This document shows, piece after piece, positions 13,001 through 23,580 of a stretch of 64,000 nt of DNA. The notes under the pieces are model-generated. The model was not told the DNA's origin. It made no database searches and was given only the letters and a program-made list of their open reading frames with translations. How positions within the stretch are numbered: position 1 is the stretch's first letter; every line of letters begins with the position of its first letter. Source of the stretch: Blasia pusilla (taxonomy: Eukaryota; Marchantiophyta; Marchantiopsida; Blasiales); the NCBI GenBank assembly GCA_050084515.1, contig CM114273.1, forward strand, positions 34,410,001-34,474,000, read 5' to 3'. The position numbers and the translations under genes were made by a program.

Positions 13001-13546
13001 AAGTGGTGAAAGTTGGGACAACATTGTGGAAGAAGGCACATTCTATCAGTTAAAAACTTCCCCTTTCATGTGATTTATTTGGACCCAAGGTTGAAGTGAT
13101 TGAAAGGTTGCTTTAATGGATGAGAGGATCTATTAGTAAACTGAGTCAAGTTCTTTACAGATGGTAACAGCTCGTAAGCATATCAGATTTTAGTCTGGAA
13201 CCTATACTAATCCTTTTGTGAGCTCTTGTCCCTAATCAATGAAATGATCCAGTATGTTGACGGGAATTGAACATCTGCCGGACTTCTGTTCTCTCCCAAG
13301 AGAACAGTCGTCCGCCTTAATATTTGCTGGACACCCAAAAAGTTCCTTTATCTGCTCTCTGATCCATGCTTTCAAGTGGGCATGTCTTCTTACTGTTGGT
13401 GCGTGCCTCTGAACAGGGCTGAGCCTCATTATGGCTGGGCAGATGCTGTAGGAAATTCAGGCCAATTATTAGCAATTGAAGCTCTAGAAAGACCACCTGG
13501 CATTTATCCCGATCTTGATTTGGGAATGAATCAACAACAGCAATAA
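7082..13546 (+). CDS. LESV: LESV/ESV1-type tryptophan-rich starch-binding protein (multi-exon)
   Basis: The C-terminal part is clear. Nine exons join with consistent phases and GT/AG borders: 8918-9111, 9434-9473, 9686-9767, 11018-11095, 11222-11347, 11470-11591, 12736-12775, 12974-13048 and 13417-13546 (TAA). The product is packed with Trp, Gly, Lys and Glu: DWGINLKNEK, WWEKSDWTGYKELG, WWEKWGEQYDGRG, KWGDKWEEKF, RQGETWHYS, EPHYGWAD. These match the conserved domain of LIKE EARLY STARVATION 1 better than ESV1. In Arabidopsis, LESV and ESV1 act in the plastid, bind starch glucans and control granule organisation and turnover. The N-terminus is uncertain. The frame from ATG 7082 is Ser/Arg-rich, and a phase-compatible intron can be drawn from 7446 to 7561. 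The exon before 8918 probably ends at 7876 (ATG|GTGAGC), in the frame reading HQD. Exon borders between 7680 and 7876 are unresolved. Confidence 0.88.
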
Positions 13547-14017
13547 TCATAGGCCACACGTGTAGTCTCTGGGTAGGTAGTTGTTATTGGAGTGCTATTT
13601 TTGGGTTCGGCTTTGAATATTCATTGGGACTTTTGAAGGTTGAATCGGCTGTGAAGGTCGAGGAAATAATTACCCAGAACTTACTAGGAGCAACAGTTCC
13701 TCTTTCCATTGAAGAGGCAAAGTGTGTACTGGATTCTCTCATGTAACGAATGAAATTGATTAATTATTTAACTGAGATCTTCTCGATTTTGATTTTAAGA
13801 TGCTCGAGCTGTAAGGTGCATGTGAAGTAGGGCTTGGCTAGTCTCCCAGGCAATTCTGGTTTATCATTGGATCAGGCAGCATAGACAACTGGAAATCCCA
13901 GACTCATGTGTATCCATAGCTGCCTGAAGGCTTCCTGACTTCGCAGTTTCATTTTCAGTTTCTTCCTCCTTGGAAACTCTGTCCAATCCTCTTCTTCCTC
14001 CTCTCTTTCCCCATCGT
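13547..14017 (+). other. 3' flank of the LESV-type gene
   Basis: No coding signal. Presumably the 3' untranslated region and downstream spacer; no canonical AATAAA was noticed close to the stop codon. Confidence 0.4.
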
Positions 14018-14292
14018 CAAAAACATTCAGCAGCCTAGATTCAGTGCCCAAAGCTGCTGCACTGGTAAGTAATGTTTTTTATTAGGGATCTCAGTCAGGT
14101 AAAGTGGATTGTTGGGTGAACAGCTTCCTGATTGACACTTGGAAGCTCCGCACCAACACTGTGTATGGTCAGCACTCACTCTCATATGGTACCTTCTCCA
14201 CTTCTCCCTCTGTACACCCACGTAATGAGGACTTAATAAGTACAGGCTCTTTCCCCTTGTTGAACAGACCTCCAGCCACTGTTTTATTTGGT
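14018..14292 (+). pseudogene. LINE fragment related to the 60 kb element
   Basis: The plus strand encodes TFSSLDSVPKAAALVSNV, then a TAG stop, then GSQSGKVD and DTWKLRTN. The minus strand near 60,200-60,080 encodes almost the same peptides (TFSSLDSLPKAAALVSNV, GSQSGKVD, DTWKLRTN). The two places therefore carry copies of the same LINE 3' region in opposite orientations. This copy has an in-frame stop and is only about 275 bases long. Confidence 0.75.
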
Positions 14293-16662
14293 GCTCACGA
14301 TGGATGAGGTTGAAGCACCTACAAGTGACCCATGTGTGCATGTTCTAGTTATGTAGAAAGAAACAAGAGGCATTTAACATAATCCAAACATCGAGAGGAT
14401 GGAAGTAACATGTAGAGGAAACACGTCACATAGATGGAAAGACATTACGCCACGTGAGTTGTAGATGACATGTGGAGAAGAAATGGGGAGGAAGAAAAAG
14501 ACGACGCCAAACAAAAATAAAGACACGATCGATACTCAGTCGTAGAAAGAAGAAATCACGTGGAAGGACATGAAAAATATTCAAACAAAGACATCTAAGG
14601 AATTCTACATAAGATAGACAGGAGGAGATGAAGGTAAAAAATGAAATTATCCTCGTAACTTCTTTTAAAACAAGGAAACAAGACTTTGGTGTTGTAGCCC
14701 TATTAAGGAGATGAATGCATACGAGTGGAACACGAGTTCAACCTAGCGGTTACCGACCTTCTTGTCGCTAACCGCTATATACCATACATCATAGAATTTG
14801 GCCACTTTTTGTTGGGTGGTATGGGCATCTCTCGGTATACGTGCCAAAAATCCCGTTCATTGATTTGGAGGGTAGAAATGACCCACAAAAAAAAATTGAA
14901 GTGACTCCCCCGCAATCCTAACTCTCCGTTGGGGGAGGGACTCATAGAGTCGAGGAACACCACAGCAAAGGGAACTTAGAGGCACCTAGAAACGGCATTC
15001 TTTATAATGGCAGCCGGTAAAATTTAACAAATTCCGATCAGACCAGCAAAAGTCCGAGAAAAATCCAACCCGAAAAATGCAATTTCTTTGTAAACATGAA
15101 AAAGGACCGTAAACTATTTGGACATTTCCCTAAATAATTTGTGTGCAGGGATCTAGAAGTGCACATTCTCTAGTGTAGGGTTCATTGGTTCACATGATAT
15201 GATTCACATGGAACTCACAACACTACTCTCTAAGAAATATACCCGATATCTCTTGCTAGTAATGATGGCCAGCATTGTATCAACACATTTCCATTTTTAT
15301 CAAGGTAGAAAGCTCTCCATTACCATGAAAACTTACATTATTGATAAAATTAGATCATCTTGATTTTAAAATGGTTCTATTATGGAATGTGAAATGTAAG
15401 GAAATACCTAGTTATTCCATCATAAGATATGGAAATGATAAAAAAATCAGACATTTAGCACCTGGATCACACAGCGATATCTGGTATGGTACTTGATTTT
15501 GCACCCTAGTAGCCACATCGGCCATGATCAAACAATTATCAAGATTTATGTTTTAGCATCATTTCTCCTTCTCCCATCATGCAAGAGATATTTGGTTGTT
15601 TGTAAGAGAAATCTTAAGAGGGGAGAAGGAGAAACCTCTCTCTGCACAACGAAGAGCTTGAAGTGAGGTGATAGTGCGGTGGGAGAAAAGAAATTGAGTT
15701 TTTGGTTGTAGTAGAGGATAATTATAGATTTTGGTGGTTAAATCTTGCCTTGTGGCCCACAGGGTTGAGTATAGTATGTGAAAGGCTGAGATTTGGTGCA
15801 TGCGGCTCTAAACAAGAAAACAAAGGGAAATGTCAAAAGTTCAAAATGGCACCACTTGGGATTCAAATATTGAAGGCACGGGCCGAAAGAGTCCAAAGAT
15901 TGATGTATGGTATTGGCCATCAAAATAGAAATGAATAAATATAGTGGAAATTTGGAGATATAGTTAGGAAGTACCAAGAAAGTAGAACAGAGGAGGATAG
16001 TGGTTTTCATGTTGAGTACAATAGACCAAGCTTAATCTTGCACCCACGGAGACAAGAAAGAATGTGAAAATAGGAGATGGTTAAATAAGGTGCACGCGTG
16101 GTGTATGTTGGAGGGAAACGTCTTTGGATTCAAGTGGGACAACTTTTATTAGGAATAGCAATCCATCATGAAAATATTATTTGTAAGTTCTACTTCAATA
16201 TGGAGTTGTCTTTCAAGAACTACTCGTCACGAAGAGTTGGGTAGAATCAAAAAGGAACTTGATATAATTGGAACTTAGAACTTAGGACTAGAGCATTCTA
16301 TGATGTTCTATTGCCTCTATTGATTTTTTGTGTATTGTTTGGCCAGTGCATCTTTTCTTGCGCTTCTTGAATGATAAGCTTTCTTACATTCTTGGCTTCT
16401 CTTGATCTTCTCTTTATTTTTTAATATATTATTAGAGATCTAGGGCTAGTTTTCATAAAGTTTGAGATCTAACAAGAGAGTCCAAGATAGCGTAAACTTT
16501 GGAATCATTTGTTCTGGGAAGATTTTCAAGAAACCTTTGGCACTTAAAGATGGAGTTGGGAACCTAAATCTTGGTCTAGCTTAAGAAGAGAGAAAGAGGG
16601 AGATTAAGTGAGAACTCTTTGGAAGGTTTACAAATTGACATTGTCGCTACAAGCATATTTTT
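14293..16662. other. No gene seen; AT-rich spacer
   Basis: Short open frames only, none with recognisable domains or balanced composition. Contains purine-rich stretches (about 14,380-14,660) but no clear repeat structure that I could define. Confidence 0.5.
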
Positions 16663-17405
16663 TTGGTTGACAAGTTTGATGGGACAAAATTTTCCTTGTG
16701 GAAACTGAAATTGAAGATGATATTGATCAAGAAAGGCTTGTGGAAGTTTGTGCAAAATGGATTGTCGATTGAAGCCCTTAATGCTAACAAGTAGAAGGAT
16801 GGATGTTCATCAGCTATAATAGTGTTGAACGTAATTCATCATGTAATGTCATCAATGAGTGATTGTGAAACTTCCACAAAAGCATGGAAGTTGCGAAACC
16901 AAATCTTTGAGAATATCAGCATCGTGAATAAAATGGTATTGGAGCACAAGTTTTCAAACTTCAAGATGGCAAAAGGTGATAGCATACAACAGCATCAACA
17001 TGTCAACAAATTGAAGGGATTAGTAAAATTAAATGAAGATGTAGACATCAAACCTTCACAAAGGGATAGGTAATCATGGTTACCACCACCACCAGCCCTT
17101 CCCCCATCCATCTCCCCCAACAACCCTACCCACCCACCCCCAACACCCATCTACAAATTACTTGTCATGGCATTCATAACCATTGATGCTTTACATGATG
17201 AAGACAATCAACCTACACTTTACAAAGTAGTGGGATTACTTTTGTAAGATGAGTTAGAGGGATTTTCAAGCAAGAGTCGATGGATGATTCAAGAACACTC
17301 TTCTTCAAGAAATGGACATTGTTAATAGACCACATCAAGAGCACACAGGCCAAGAGTTTCACAACGACAAATGTATTAGAGGATTTAAGTCTCCAAGAGA
17401 ACAAG
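16663..17405 (+). pseudogene. Ty1/copia retrotransposon gag remnant
   Basis: The frame starting near 16,663 reads DKFDGTKFSLWKLKLK, then GLWKFV, then a TAG stop at about 16,792, then KDGCSSAIIVLNVIH and STKAWKLRNQIFE, with KGDSIQQHQHVNKLKGL further on. This is the layout of the plant copia Gag N-terminal domain: F-x-G-x-x-F-x-x-W-K, LW, KD-x-x-A, A-W-x-x-L, and H-x-x-x-x-x-x-L. A weaker continuation with LVMAFITIDALHDE lies at about 17,165-17,200 after several stops. There is no protease, integrase or reverse transcriptase downstream. A short, inactive fragment. Confidence 0.72.
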
Positions 17406-17417
17406 GTTGCATATGTA

Positions 17418-17525
17418 CAAAGTCCATGTCCGCGGACATGTCCATATTCGTGGACTTACGTATGTCCTATAGAAGGACTTGCCATGTGGGACCCATCTCC
17501 CCCTTCTTTCTCATCCCCAATTATA
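17418..17525 (+). repeat. Dispersed ~100-bp repeat, copy A
   Basis: About 100 bases closely resemble 54,455-54,560 (same order of GGACATGTC, GTGGACTTA, GTATGTCCTAT, CATGTGGGACCCATCTCC-like blocks). A shorter related core with GGACATGTCCGTG is present near 23,085. Probably part of a transposable element I cannot name. Confidence 0.6.
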
Positions 17526-18543
17526 GAAGAAATCATATAACATACGACATATTGTAGACAACAAGTCTCCATTGCTTTCCAACAAACTCCAACCAATGGA
17601 CTCCTACAGCAAGCTCAAGCTATGCTGGAATAGGCTACGTCATTGCTAGAGGTCATCTTGATAGTAGTCATATGTCTTTAGTTGTCACTCATGTCATTTT
17701 TTTTGTTTGTTAAGTTACATATGGTTATGGTGTTCCCATACTCTTTGAGCCCTCCTCTTTGTACTTATGATGGATTCCTCCATCTTTTCATTTATGCATG
17801 GCATGTATTTCTGTATCATCTGTACTATGTTCCTCATACTTCTTCCTTGTTTATGACAAATTTTCAAATTTTTTTCCTAAATGAGAAAAATATACATCTT
17901 TCATTTTTAGTATTAACATTCTATAATCGACAAGTCCTATATGTATTCTTCCTTTTTATGAAAAAAAAGGAATAATTTGCTAAGATCATTTGCATAAAAA
18001 TGGCCATTGCATAGCATGGGTATGCATGTACTAATAAATAGTAAATGCATATATGATGCACCTTACTACGTATCATATAGAATCAAAAATACATACGTAT
18101 AAATCGTACAAAAATGAATACGATAATTTTTAACTTTGAATCCAAGACATATATCAAAGTTGAAGAGGTCCAAAACGACATGTCAAGCAATGCAATGGAA
18201 CCTCTACAATAATAATATAGATGTGGAATGATTTGAAAAAAAAAATTCTGTGAATGGAAATAAATACATATGTATAAATTGCATGCAAATGAAAATGATA
18301 CTTTTTCAATTTGAATCAAAGACAAGCCCAAAATGACAAGCGTCAAAGAATACACTCTCAATAATAATAATAATAAATCCATACTAATTTTTAAAAAACG
18401 TATTCTAAAAATGAAGTGAAAAGTAAAGTTGTGAGAGTTCCTTAGAAAAAAAGCTCGACATGGAAAGAATATGAAAAATCATATATAATTAGGGAGGCTT
18501 TTGGAGTTGTCAACAAAGGAGATTGAAACAGACGAAATCAGAC
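17526..18543. other. AT-rich spacer with a Helitron-like terminus
   Basis: No gene. Around 18,205-18,222 the sequence ends AATAATAATATAGA followed by T, the same terminus seen at 32,283, 40,835 and 52,984 and here read as the reverse complement of a Helitron 5' end (TCTATATT...). No matching opposite end was found nearby. Confidence 0.35.
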
Positions 18544-18595
18544 AAAAAATTTGGACCATTTCTCGATTTGTGCGTGTCATCCTTGCGCAGGGGCC

Positions 18596-18627
<32 letters not shown>

Positions 18628-18647
18628 TCGGATGTCCCCGAAGGGAC
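18544..18647 (-). ncRNA. U6: U6 spliceosomal snRNA
   Basis: Read on the minus strand from 18,647, the sequence begins GTCCCTTCGGGGACATCCG and contains the ACAGAGAAGATTAGCATGG block (the ACAGAGA box that pairs with the 5' splice site) and the AGC/internal stem-loop region. It ends in a T6 run at 18,549-18,544, the RNA polymerase III terminator. It appears identical over its length to the copy at 19,307-19,410. The TATA box and upstream element are in place (see promoter entry), so it is probably active. U6 forms the catalytic core of the spliceosome with U2 and U5. Confidence 0.96.
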
Positions 18648-18710
18648 GAAGATAATTGTGCTGCTACAATATATAAAGATACTAAATGAAACGTTTCTAT
18701 GCTTATGGGT
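18648..18710 (-). promoter_or_regulatory. Pol III promoter of the minus-strand U6 gene
   Basis: Read towards the U6 start, ACCCATAAG (18,710-18,702) is followed about 25 bases later by TATATA (about 18,676-18,669), which lies about 28 bases before the RNA. The same element and spacing precede the other U6 copy. Plant Pol III snRNA genes need an upstream sequence element (usually RTCCCACATCG) about 25 bp from the TATA box; this short spacing fits Pol III, not Pol II. Confidence 0.75.
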
Positions 18711-19243
18711 TATTGATCCATGCGGGTATTCTCACCGCGTCGGCCAGCCCCATATTCAATGACGTCAGTGGGAAAACCCGTCGGCGTTCAACGTCGATTC
18801 TTCTCATCCGCGGTCCACAGACACGTATTCTGACAGTCCTCCAGCCTCTCTACGCACAGTGTTCAGTACCCGCACACGATTCGTTTTATCGTCGATTCCT
18901 CTAATCGGCGGTCCAAGACATACCTGTCGGACTCAACCCTAGAGGCTGAGATCTGGCCACAGAAGGCTTCCCGAACCGCGCCAGAGCGTCGACTACACGT
19001 GGCCTCTCTCGCTCGGGAACCGCACTCTAGCAACAACCAGAGTCTTTCGCCAAGTTCCTAAAACGAGCGCCTTCTTCTGACAGCGAACGCGCCAGACATC
19101 CTTTCCGTCCGCGGACAAGCTTGTCCGTTACTAATACTAACGGAATCCCATAAAGAGCCTAGATGCCGGACGGACGGCGGATGAGAAGAACCGTCCTCCG
19201 GGCTCCGCAAACCTCCAGTTGATGTCTCGGAGCCTCCAACAAA
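18711..19243. other. Spacer between the divergent U6 promoters
   Basis: GC-richer than its surroundings. A motif GGCGGATGAGAAGAA at about 19,174 has a near reverse-complement partner at about 18,797 (TTCTTCTCATCCGCGG), roughly symmetric about the centre of the U6 pair. This suggests the pair arose by inverted duplication with some upstream flank. No coding signal. Confidence 0.45.
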
Positions 19244-19284
19244 ACCCATAAGTACTACCCTCAAAAGTATTTACTGTATAAATA
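19244..19284 (+). promoter_or_regulatory. Pol III promoter of the plus-strand U6 gene
   Basis: ACCCATAAG at 19,244-19,252 and TATAAATA at 19,277-19,284 sit about 25 bp apart, with the TATA box starting 30 bp before the RNA start. Matches the arrangement of the neighbouring U6 copy, which supports both as functional promoters. Confidence 0.75.
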
Positions 19285-19306
19285 ATCATGCCGCACGCCC
19301 ATGTTT

Positions 19307-19326
19307 GTCCCTTCGGGGACATCCGA

Positions 19327-19358
<32 letters not shown>

Positions 19359-19410
19359 GGCCCCTGCGCAAGGATGACACGCACAAATCGAGAAATGGTC
19401 CAAATTTTTT
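19307..19410 (+). ncRNA. U6: U6 spliceosomal snRNA
   Basis: Begins GTCCCTTCGGGGACATCCG at 19,307, contains ACAGAGAAGATTAGCATGG and GCGCAAGGATGACACGC, and ends CCAAATTTTTT at 19,410. This is the standard plant U6 sequence as I know it. It is divergent from, and apparently identical to, the minus-strand copy 660 bp away. Role: 5' splice-site recognition and catalysis in the spliceosome; transcribed by RNA polymerase III. Confidence 0.97.
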
Positions 19411-19586
19411 CCTATTTACAACCGTTTGTGGGTCTTTTTTCCCTCCCTGCAATATTGAAATTTCTTTCTCCTTTCTTATGTACTCTGCTTTAATTTTAAC
19501 CTTTTTCGGGTTTTGAATTTTAAGACATAGGAGTTCACTGGCAAAAGGGAGTATCATGAGTTTAGGGGAAGGCTAGTAAGAGGTTA

Positions 19587-20656
19587 CTAGTAATGTGCTA
19601 ATGCGAAACACGGGAATAAAAAATGTTTAAAATATTTTGTTAGTGTGTAATTTGTGTAGGGAAAGGATTAATGATGCAATACGCTAATTCAAATCTTTTT
19701 TTGTCGTTGCTAGCATAAGGACACACATTTTCTTATTGCCTTGCACAGTTTCCTCAATAGAATGGCTTATAAACATGTGTCCATGATTTTTTTTTTTTAT
19801 ATTTAAAATTTTAAAATATATATAATTTCAAATTTTAGGTGTAATTTCCACTCTTATAAATCTTAAAAGAGTAAGAAAATCACCTTTAGATAATATCCAT
19901 CTCCCCTAAATAATTACATTCCTCCCTAAAAGTTCCAACAAAAATTATCCTTTCCTTTCCATTCTTCCTACCAAAATCATATTCATTAAAAAAATTCTTT
20001 ATTATTTTTATTTAATTAAATGATTTTCCTTTTCCATTCAAATTTATTTTCCTTTCCTAAAAATTCACATGTGAATTAATACGATTAATTTAAAAATAAT
20101 CACATCATTAATTTTTAAATACATTTTTTATTTTCTAAAATTTTAGAAGAATAATCAAATTTCACTCTTTTAAGTAATTACAGTACTCCATTCAAATTTA
20201 ATTGATATCCCCCCAATCCTCTAAATAATTTTTACCTTATGTAACATTTGATCTACTCCTTATCCATTAAAATTTTCCCTTTCCATCACATGTGAATTAA
20301 GACACAAATTCTAAAATAAATTATTCCAAATTATTCCATTTTACTAATATTTATAATCCCCCCATTATAATATTAAATAAATTAATAATACTTCATAAAA
20401 TATTTTTCTTTTTTATTCAAATCCTTATGATTTTTTCTACTCGGAATACTTCTACCCATCTAGTTTGGTTTAAATAAAAAAATTCAAACATGCTCATTAC
20501 TTGAATGCCCCCTCCCTACCCCTAAAGCCTCGCTACTTGAATACCCCTCCCCCTCACGTGTCGGCCCTCCACTTGTCGTAAGGCTAAGACCTCAAAACGC
20601 CTACGTGTCATTACCCGAGGACGGCTTCTCAAACCCCGTCCTCTTTTAATAATATA
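19587..20656 (-). mobile_element. Helitron-like element, AT-rich, non-autonomous
   Basis: The left end reads A|CTAGTAATGTGCTAATGC, resembling the hairpin-plus-CTAG 3' end seen at 49,459. The right end reads TTTTAATAATATAGG|T, a slightly decayed form of the AATAATATAGA|T end seen elsewhere. Between them lies about 1 kb of AT-rich sequence without coding capacity. The termini fit Helitron rules (TC...CTRR, insertion between A and T) when read on the minus strand, except that the last dinucleotide has mutated. Confidence 0.42.
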
Positions 20657-23020
20657 GGTTTTGTATCGTATTAATGAAGAATTAATACTGACACGGATGC
20701 TAACATCAGATCATTAAAAACTCATATCCTACGATTGAGAAGCAAGCAGAATAACTTGAGTTCTGCACTTAGAAATCGACTTCTTGTAGGAGGCGTAACT
20801 AAGATTTTTATGCCAAAATTTGAAATAACTTTCGGGTTTTATTGGAAAATCTCAAATGTTTATAAGTTTCTTCGAAAAATTTGTCAAGGAATGAAGATTT
20901 GTGCTTAACTTGGCTTGTGATGCATAAGCTATCACCTCTATGTAGTGGAGATCATTGAATGTGTCACTTTTGCATATTCATCTCAGGGAGATGCCCTCTC
21001 AAATTTAGCCTATCATTTATTTAACTTTGTTATTTCCTACTCTAAGAGTTTAGTTTCATATATAACTCGAAGGAAGTTGGTGGTTAGAGTCCAATTAACG
21101 CATTCGACTAGTAGTATGATGGTGCACACTCCTTGCAACTATGACATTCGTAAAGTTATATAATATGTTACTGCACAATATAATGTTTTCTCGCCTCAGT
21201 TTCATCCTTGAGTTTTCTAAGGAGAGGATTTCTTATCAACAAGGGTAGCGAGTGAATAATGGTCGTGTAAGCTAGCTAGTAGATACCAATCTAATTTTGT
21301 AGGAATAATGATGATCCTCATGACTGTATTATGACCAAATTTATATTAGCATAGGATGGTGCTTTCATTTGGCTAGGATATAGTGGAGGGATGATCATGT
21401 GATTGGATACAATATTGCAGTACATATACAAATATAATAGTATTTACGGTCCCTACTATAGTCAAGCCCGAGTGTAGAGGTTGCAAAATACAAGTTATTC
21501 TGCAGCTTCCTCACCCGTTTGATGAGATCAATGTGAATTTCGCAACGTCTCATAATTTTTGTCCTTTCCGAACCAATTACTCCCTTGTGTTAGTATTAAT
21601 TTTTCTTTTGTTCTTCTCCACCTCCTACTATTCTTCTTCTTCTTGCCCTCTCTTCCTCGCCGTGTTAATCTTCCGGATTTCTTCCCACCACTAGTCTTCT
21701 CCAAACCCTCTTCCTGAACCCAAGGGCCACATACTGGTTCTATGTGAAGAGAGTTGATATCTTAGGATGAATACGATCTGACCATGTATCAAGATTGGTC
21801 TAGTAGAATCTTGACTTATTATTGGTATTGAAAATCATAGGGTACCAATGTGTATTGACTACAAATATTTGTTATTGGGCATACATAATTTGGTTAAGGT
21901 CAGCACCATTCATGGTGGATTTTGAGAAGGTTATTCATTAGCCATTTCAGGGTTATTCATCAATCAATCGAGGGCTTGGTTTGTAGGATTCAAAATCGTC
22001 TATGCTTTGGGAGACTTTTGTGGTCTTGATGTACATGTATTGAAGAATCGTTCCACGTGATCAGAAAATAGAGATTATGTATTGTAATGTAAGTTGTTTA
22101 AAGATATGTATGAGCACAACATGGCTGAACCCAAGAAAGCTATGAAAGACTCTTAAAGGAATTAACCGTAACAAATTATGTCGATAAGCCCTAAAATGCA
22201 CTCACGTATTGTTTGAAGTGTTTGTACTATAATACCTTTAGGAATGAGTTGGAAGATAGATGATGCACTATTACTTAAATCTCATATCTCTTCAAAATTT
22301 TGATACCATATAAAAAGTACTAACTCTAGAAGGCCTAAACTCACAAAGACATGCAACAAGGAGCCATCTTGCAAAAGTAGGAAGAATGAGAATGTGAACG
22401 AATCAAATGAGAGAACTTTATATATCTATAGGGACAACCAATATGTAGGTCTTTTGAGAAGGGAAGAAAGTGTGAGTGGTGAATTGATAGTGGATAGGCT
22501 AAATGAAGAGGAAAAAAATATCAGATTTGTCATGTAGAGACCGTATTGAGTGTTTGCCGTGGAATCCCCACAAATACTTATTATCTTTATGCTAGATGGC
22601 AACATCTACATACAAGTTATTTGAACTTACACATATCACTTTTTCCTTTGTCACTCTAAATACCATTCCACTTAAATAAATTTTGAAAATTTTATCATAG
22701 ACTAGTTTTTATAAGGCTATTTTTGTAAAATATTAATTAAAGGAAATAAATTTATCGATTTATAAAATATTTTTACAAATAAAATTATTAGAATCATCTT
22801 ATTATATGTGAGAAATAAATTTTATTCCGTACAGAAATATCAATAAATCCATCAATTTTAAAAAAATTTATATACTAATAAATGTCTCAACTTTTTATTC
22901 ATTTATTATTCTAAATAATAAATTAGAATATATGATTTTGAGACACATGGTTACTTTTGAGATTATTATTCAAATGAATTAGAGATAATTGGAACTTACT
23001 TTTGAGACTTTGAATTATTT
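20657..23020. other. No gene seen; AT-rich spacer
   Basis: Short frames only. The parts near 22,680-22,950 are extremely AT-rich. No recognisable domain or RNA. Confidence 0.5.
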
Positions 23021-23580
23021 TAATGTCCGTTGAATGGTCATGTGTTTCTCGAGGTTGTCCACCGATTTATTTCCATCCCTACAATGGACATGTCCGTGCG
23101 AGTCCGGATTCGTGCGGTCCACCCCGCCCCACCCGCAACATAGACCCAAGCTTGGCTAGCCCACACCTAGTCCAACGTTCCATCGCCCTTTCTTACCATA
23201 TGTTTTGTAGCCCACGCGAAGCGTGCGGACACCCACATCAAGCCCGCTTGGCTTTCATTGTAGGTCAGCCACAATCCTTGTGCATGCCCTAAGCCCCTCC
23301 AGAGTGGGCCCTATGGGCTTTGTGGGGACCTATCATAGGCCCTCTACAAGCCACTTTGGGCCAAGGGGGCTCGATGCGGGCCAAACAAGGGCTCGTAGCT
23401 CGCACACTTGTTCTATCCCTTCCCCCATTCATAACATGTCCCCGCGTCTTGAGCCCGTGCATGCGACCAAGATACCAAAAAAATACCAGTCAAGGATGCG
23501 TTGGGCATATGCGTCCCATGAACATACAAGTCCATTTCCATGCAACCTTGGTGCTACTAATATGTATGTCTTTGAATAAT
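23021..23580 (+). repeat. GC-richer repeat-like island
   Basis: Sharply bounded GC-richer block inside AT-rich sequence, starting with a core like the dispersed repeat at 17,418 and 54,455 (GGACATGTCCGTG near 23,086). Overlapping frames of 89, 118 and 109 codons are Pro/His/Cys-rich and I recognise no domain. Most likely a transposable-element fragment. Confidence 0.35.

Noticed and set aside
23223-23579. 118-codon frame in a GC-richer island
   Set aside because: Shares a core with a dispersed repeat, overlaps other frames, and has no domain.
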